DNA from: Streptomyces thermodiastaticus | Lineage (GTDB): Bacteria; Actinomycetota; Actinomycetes; Streptomycetales; Streptomycetaceae | Length of the DNA: 64,000 nt | Direction: 5' to 3' | NCBI RefSeq assembly: GCF_014656135.1 | Contig: NZ_BNBV01000009.1 | Span: forward strand, 62,001 to 126,000 | Part shown: positions 61,003-64,000 of the stretch, one piece after another | Layout of the letters: the number at the start of each line of letters is the position of its first letter | How positions within the stretch are numbered: position 1 is the stretch's first letter | Made by a program: the position numbers and the translations under genes | The notes under the pieces: model-generated | What the model saw: the letters and a program-made list of their open reading frames with translations, nothing else | What the model was told of the DNA's origin: nothing | Database searches by the model: none

Positions 61003-61890
61003 GTGAGTACCCTTGCGCACACCATGATGACCGCCGCCCGTTCCGCCGACTCCGGCGTGGCCGGTCCGGGCGAACTCGACCGATACCCGTACGCGGAGGC
61101 ACCCGCCCCCGACCGTGTCGCGGGCCCGTCCTGGGAGGGGGCGGACCCGGAGCTGGGCCGGGTGGGCCGGCGCGCCGCGGGCAGCCGCGGCCGCGGACTG
61201 CACGGCCAACTCGTCCAGCAGCTCGGCCAGATGATCGTCTCCGGCGATCTGGGCGCGGACCGGCCGCTGGTGCCCGAGGAGATCGGCCAGCGGTTCGAGG
61301 TCTCCCGCACCGTCGTCCGCGAGTCGCTGCGCGTCCTGGAGGCCAAGGGCCTGGTCAGCGCGCGGCCGAACGTCGGCACGCGGGTGCGTCCCGTCAGCGA
61401 CTGGAACCTGCTCGACCCCGACATCATCGAGTGGCGGGCCTTCGGGCCCCAGCGCGACGACCAGCGCCGTGAGCTGAGCGAGCTGCGCTGGACGATCGAG
61501 CCCCTCGCCGCCCGGCTCGCCGCCGGGCACGGACGCGAGGACGTCCAGCAGCGCCTGGCCGACATGGTGGAGATCATGGGTCACGCCCTCGGCCAGGGCG
61601 ACGCGCTGACCTTCTCCCGTGCCGACGCCGAGTTCCACACGCTGCTGATCCAGGTCGCGGGCAACCGGATGCTGGAGCACCTCTCGGGCATCGTCTCCGC
61701 GGCGCTCCAGGTCTCCGGCGGCCCCGTCACGGGATGCGACCGGCCCAGCGAGACGGCCCTGGCGCAGCACGCCCGCATCGTCGACGCGCTCGGGGCGGGC
61801 GACGGTGCGGCCGCGGAGGCCGCCATGCGCCAGCTGCTGACGGTGCACCCCGAGATCGAGCGGGTGGTCCCCGCGCCGCGCGAGCACTGA
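61003..61890 (+). CDS. whiH: WhiH, sporulation transcription factor (GntR/FadR family)
   Basis: 295 aa from GTG 61003; this gives the STLAHTMMTAARSADSG start of Streptomyces WhiH. The GntR winged helix spans about residues 65-135 (GQLVQQLGQMIVSGDLGADR, then VSRTVVRESLRVLEAKGLV). The FCD ligand-binding domain follows (residues 150-285, RWTIEPLAARLAAG and AEFHTLLIQVAGNRMLEHL). It controls aerial-hyphal septation and sporulation, and immediately precedes hrdB as in other streptomycetes. It is probably autoregulated, and its metabolite signal is unknown. Confidence 0.95.
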   Translation: MSTLAHTMMTAARSADSGVAGPGELDRYPYAEAPAPDRVAGPSWEGADPELGRVGRRAAGSRGRGLHGQLVQQLGQMIVSGDLGADRPLVPEEIGQRFEVSRTVVRESLRVLEAKGLVSARPNVGTRVRPVSDWNLLDPDIIEWRAFGPQRDDQRRELSELRWTIEPLAARLAAGHGREDVQQRLADMVEIMGHALGQGDALTFSRADAEFHTLLIQVAGNRMLEHLSGIVSAALQVSGGPVTGCDRPSETALAQHARIVDALGAGDGAAAEAAMRQLLTVHPEIERVVPAPREH

Positions 61891-61976
61891 GCCGCGTACG
61901 CCGATCCGGGCACGGACGGCATGACAGCCCCGCCGTCCTCCCCTGCCTGCCGCCCGGCCGGTGAACGGGCTCGGCA

Positions 61977-62011
61977 GGACCCCGCCGGACCCGCCGCCCA
62001 CGGCGGGGTCC
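61977..62011 (+). terminator. Hairpin terminator after whiH
   Basis: GGACCCCGCCG (61977-61987) pairs with CGGCGGGGTCC (62001-62011), an 11-bp perfect stem with a 13-base loop, about 90 bases after the whiH stop. Confidence 0.75.
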
Positions 62012-62338
62012 GCGCGGGCCGCGCGGGCGGTGCCCCGACCGGCGCGGCATTCGGCCGGCACAGCGTGGATCATGGATGGGCCGCTTTTTGATCGCGTGTG
62101 CCCGCTTTTGAACGCTTACCGGTGTGACTCGGGCCACGTGAAGGGGGCGTAACGCTCGCGGAGACAACGCGATGACCTAAGAGGTGACAGCCGCGGAGGG
62201 AATACGGACGCCGTTCACGGCGCTGTGCTCTTCCTCGGCCCGCGCCCGCGCCGTCGGCCCATCCCCAGGCCGGTGGTCGGCCTCCGTCCGCCGTGGACGG
62301 GGCCGGAAGCCGTTTTCCAACGTTCCGAGAGGTTGTTC
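62012..62338 (+). promoter_or_regulatory. hrdB promoter region with SigR-like element
   Basis: In the 327 bases before hrdB, GGAAT at 62199-62203 is followed, 18 bases later, by GCT at 62222-62224, close to the SigR consensus GGAAT-N18-GTT. hrdB is a known target of the oxidative-stress sigma factor SigR in Streptomyces. A further vegetative promoter is expected upstream (AT-rich runs near 62085-62120), but I cannot place its hexamers with confidence. Confidence 0.4.
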
Positions 62339-63865
<1,527 letters not shown>

Positions 63866-63884
63866 TCGCGGTCGTACCCCCGCG

Positions 63885-63918
63885 GAAGGTCCGGTCCCCG
63901 GGAAGGGACCGGACCTTC
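63885..63918 (+). terminator. hrdB terminator
   Basis: GAAGGTCCGGTCCC (63885-63898) pairs perfectly with GGGACCGGACCTTC (63905-63918), a 14-bp stem and 6-base loop, 20 bases after the stop. Confidence 0.88.
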
Positions 63919-63945
63919 GTGCTGCGGACCTGGCCGCGATGCGTG

Positions 63946-63976
63946 ACTCTGGGTGTTCACATGATCATCCCAGAGT
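63946..63976 (+). promoter_or_regulatory. Inverted repeat upstream of the next gene
   Basis: ACTCTGGG (63946-63953) and CCCAGAGT (63969-63976) form a perfect 8-bp inverted repeat 12-42 bases before an ATG; a candidate operator. The right half reaches the AGTGAGGAG ribosome-binding region. Confidence 0.45.
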
Positions 63977-63987
63977 GAGGAGAGCGC

Positions 63988-64000
63988 ATGCGAGGCCGTA
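63988..64000 (+). CDS. Start of next gene, cut by the window edge
   Basis: ATG 63988 follows GAGGAGAG with good spacing; only four codons (MRGR) are visible. The product cannot be identified. Confidence 0.5.

Overview
This window is high-GC actinobacterial DNA, almost certainly from a Streptomyces chromosome. The evidence is gene content and order: dinG-type helicase, lexA, nrdR, nrdJ, rnhB, recQ, a Nudix-type regulator, an ABC fusion protein, whiH and hrdB. This is the well-known lexA-nrdRJ to whiH-hrdB neighbourhood of Streptomyces. The codon use, GTG/TTG starts and SigR/WhiG-type promoter elements agree.

Layout. (1) 1-17.0 kb, chromosomal: a truncated siderophore-type acetyltransferase, convergent dinG/lexA, the divergent nrdRJ operon with tandem NrdR boxes, a TerD-like protein, small conserved genes, rnhB, recQ and the first 107 codons of a DUF4192 gene. 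(2) 17.0-53.27 kb, a complete-looking 36.26 kb siphovirus-type prophage bounded by identical 18-bp att cores (16996-17013 and 53255-53272). (3) 53.27-64 kb, chromosomal again: the rest of the DUF4192 gene, a glycogen-debranching-like protein, a NrtR-like Nudix regulator, an ABC ATPase-permease fusion, whiH, hrdB and the first bases of another gene.

The prophage sits inside the DUF4192 coding sequence, not in a tRNA gene. Joining the two fragments across the att core restores an open frame of about 636 codons, so the lysogen carries a reversibly broken host gene. Nearly all phage genes read leftward. From right to left: tyrosine integrase beside attR with a small ORF and a Cro/CI-type regulator (the only rightward genes), a divergent repressor pair, an early operon of tightly overlapping genes (RecB-like nuclease, SSB-like protein, D5-type primase-helicase, a repeat-rich ORF that may be the replication origin, a resolvase-like nuclease and many microproteins), a cassette of membrane proteins, a strong terminator, then the late operon: HNH, terminase small and large, portal, MuF-like, scaffold, capsid, connectors, tail tube, chaperones with a -1 frameshift, tape measure, minor tail, GH25 lysin and holin-like genes. 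A DUF6879/DUF5753 regulatory or toxin-antitoxin-like module and three accessory ORFs lie between lysis and attL, closed by three consecutive hairpins.

The observations I rate highest are the roughly 84-bp inverted repeat of GCGAAGGGG iterons just downstream of the primase (candidate phage origin), the in-frame reversible disruption of the DUF4192 gene near whiH-hrdB, the DUF6879/DUF5753 cargo module, and the string of overlapping microproteins. I saw no tRNA, rRNA, CRISPR array or IS element.
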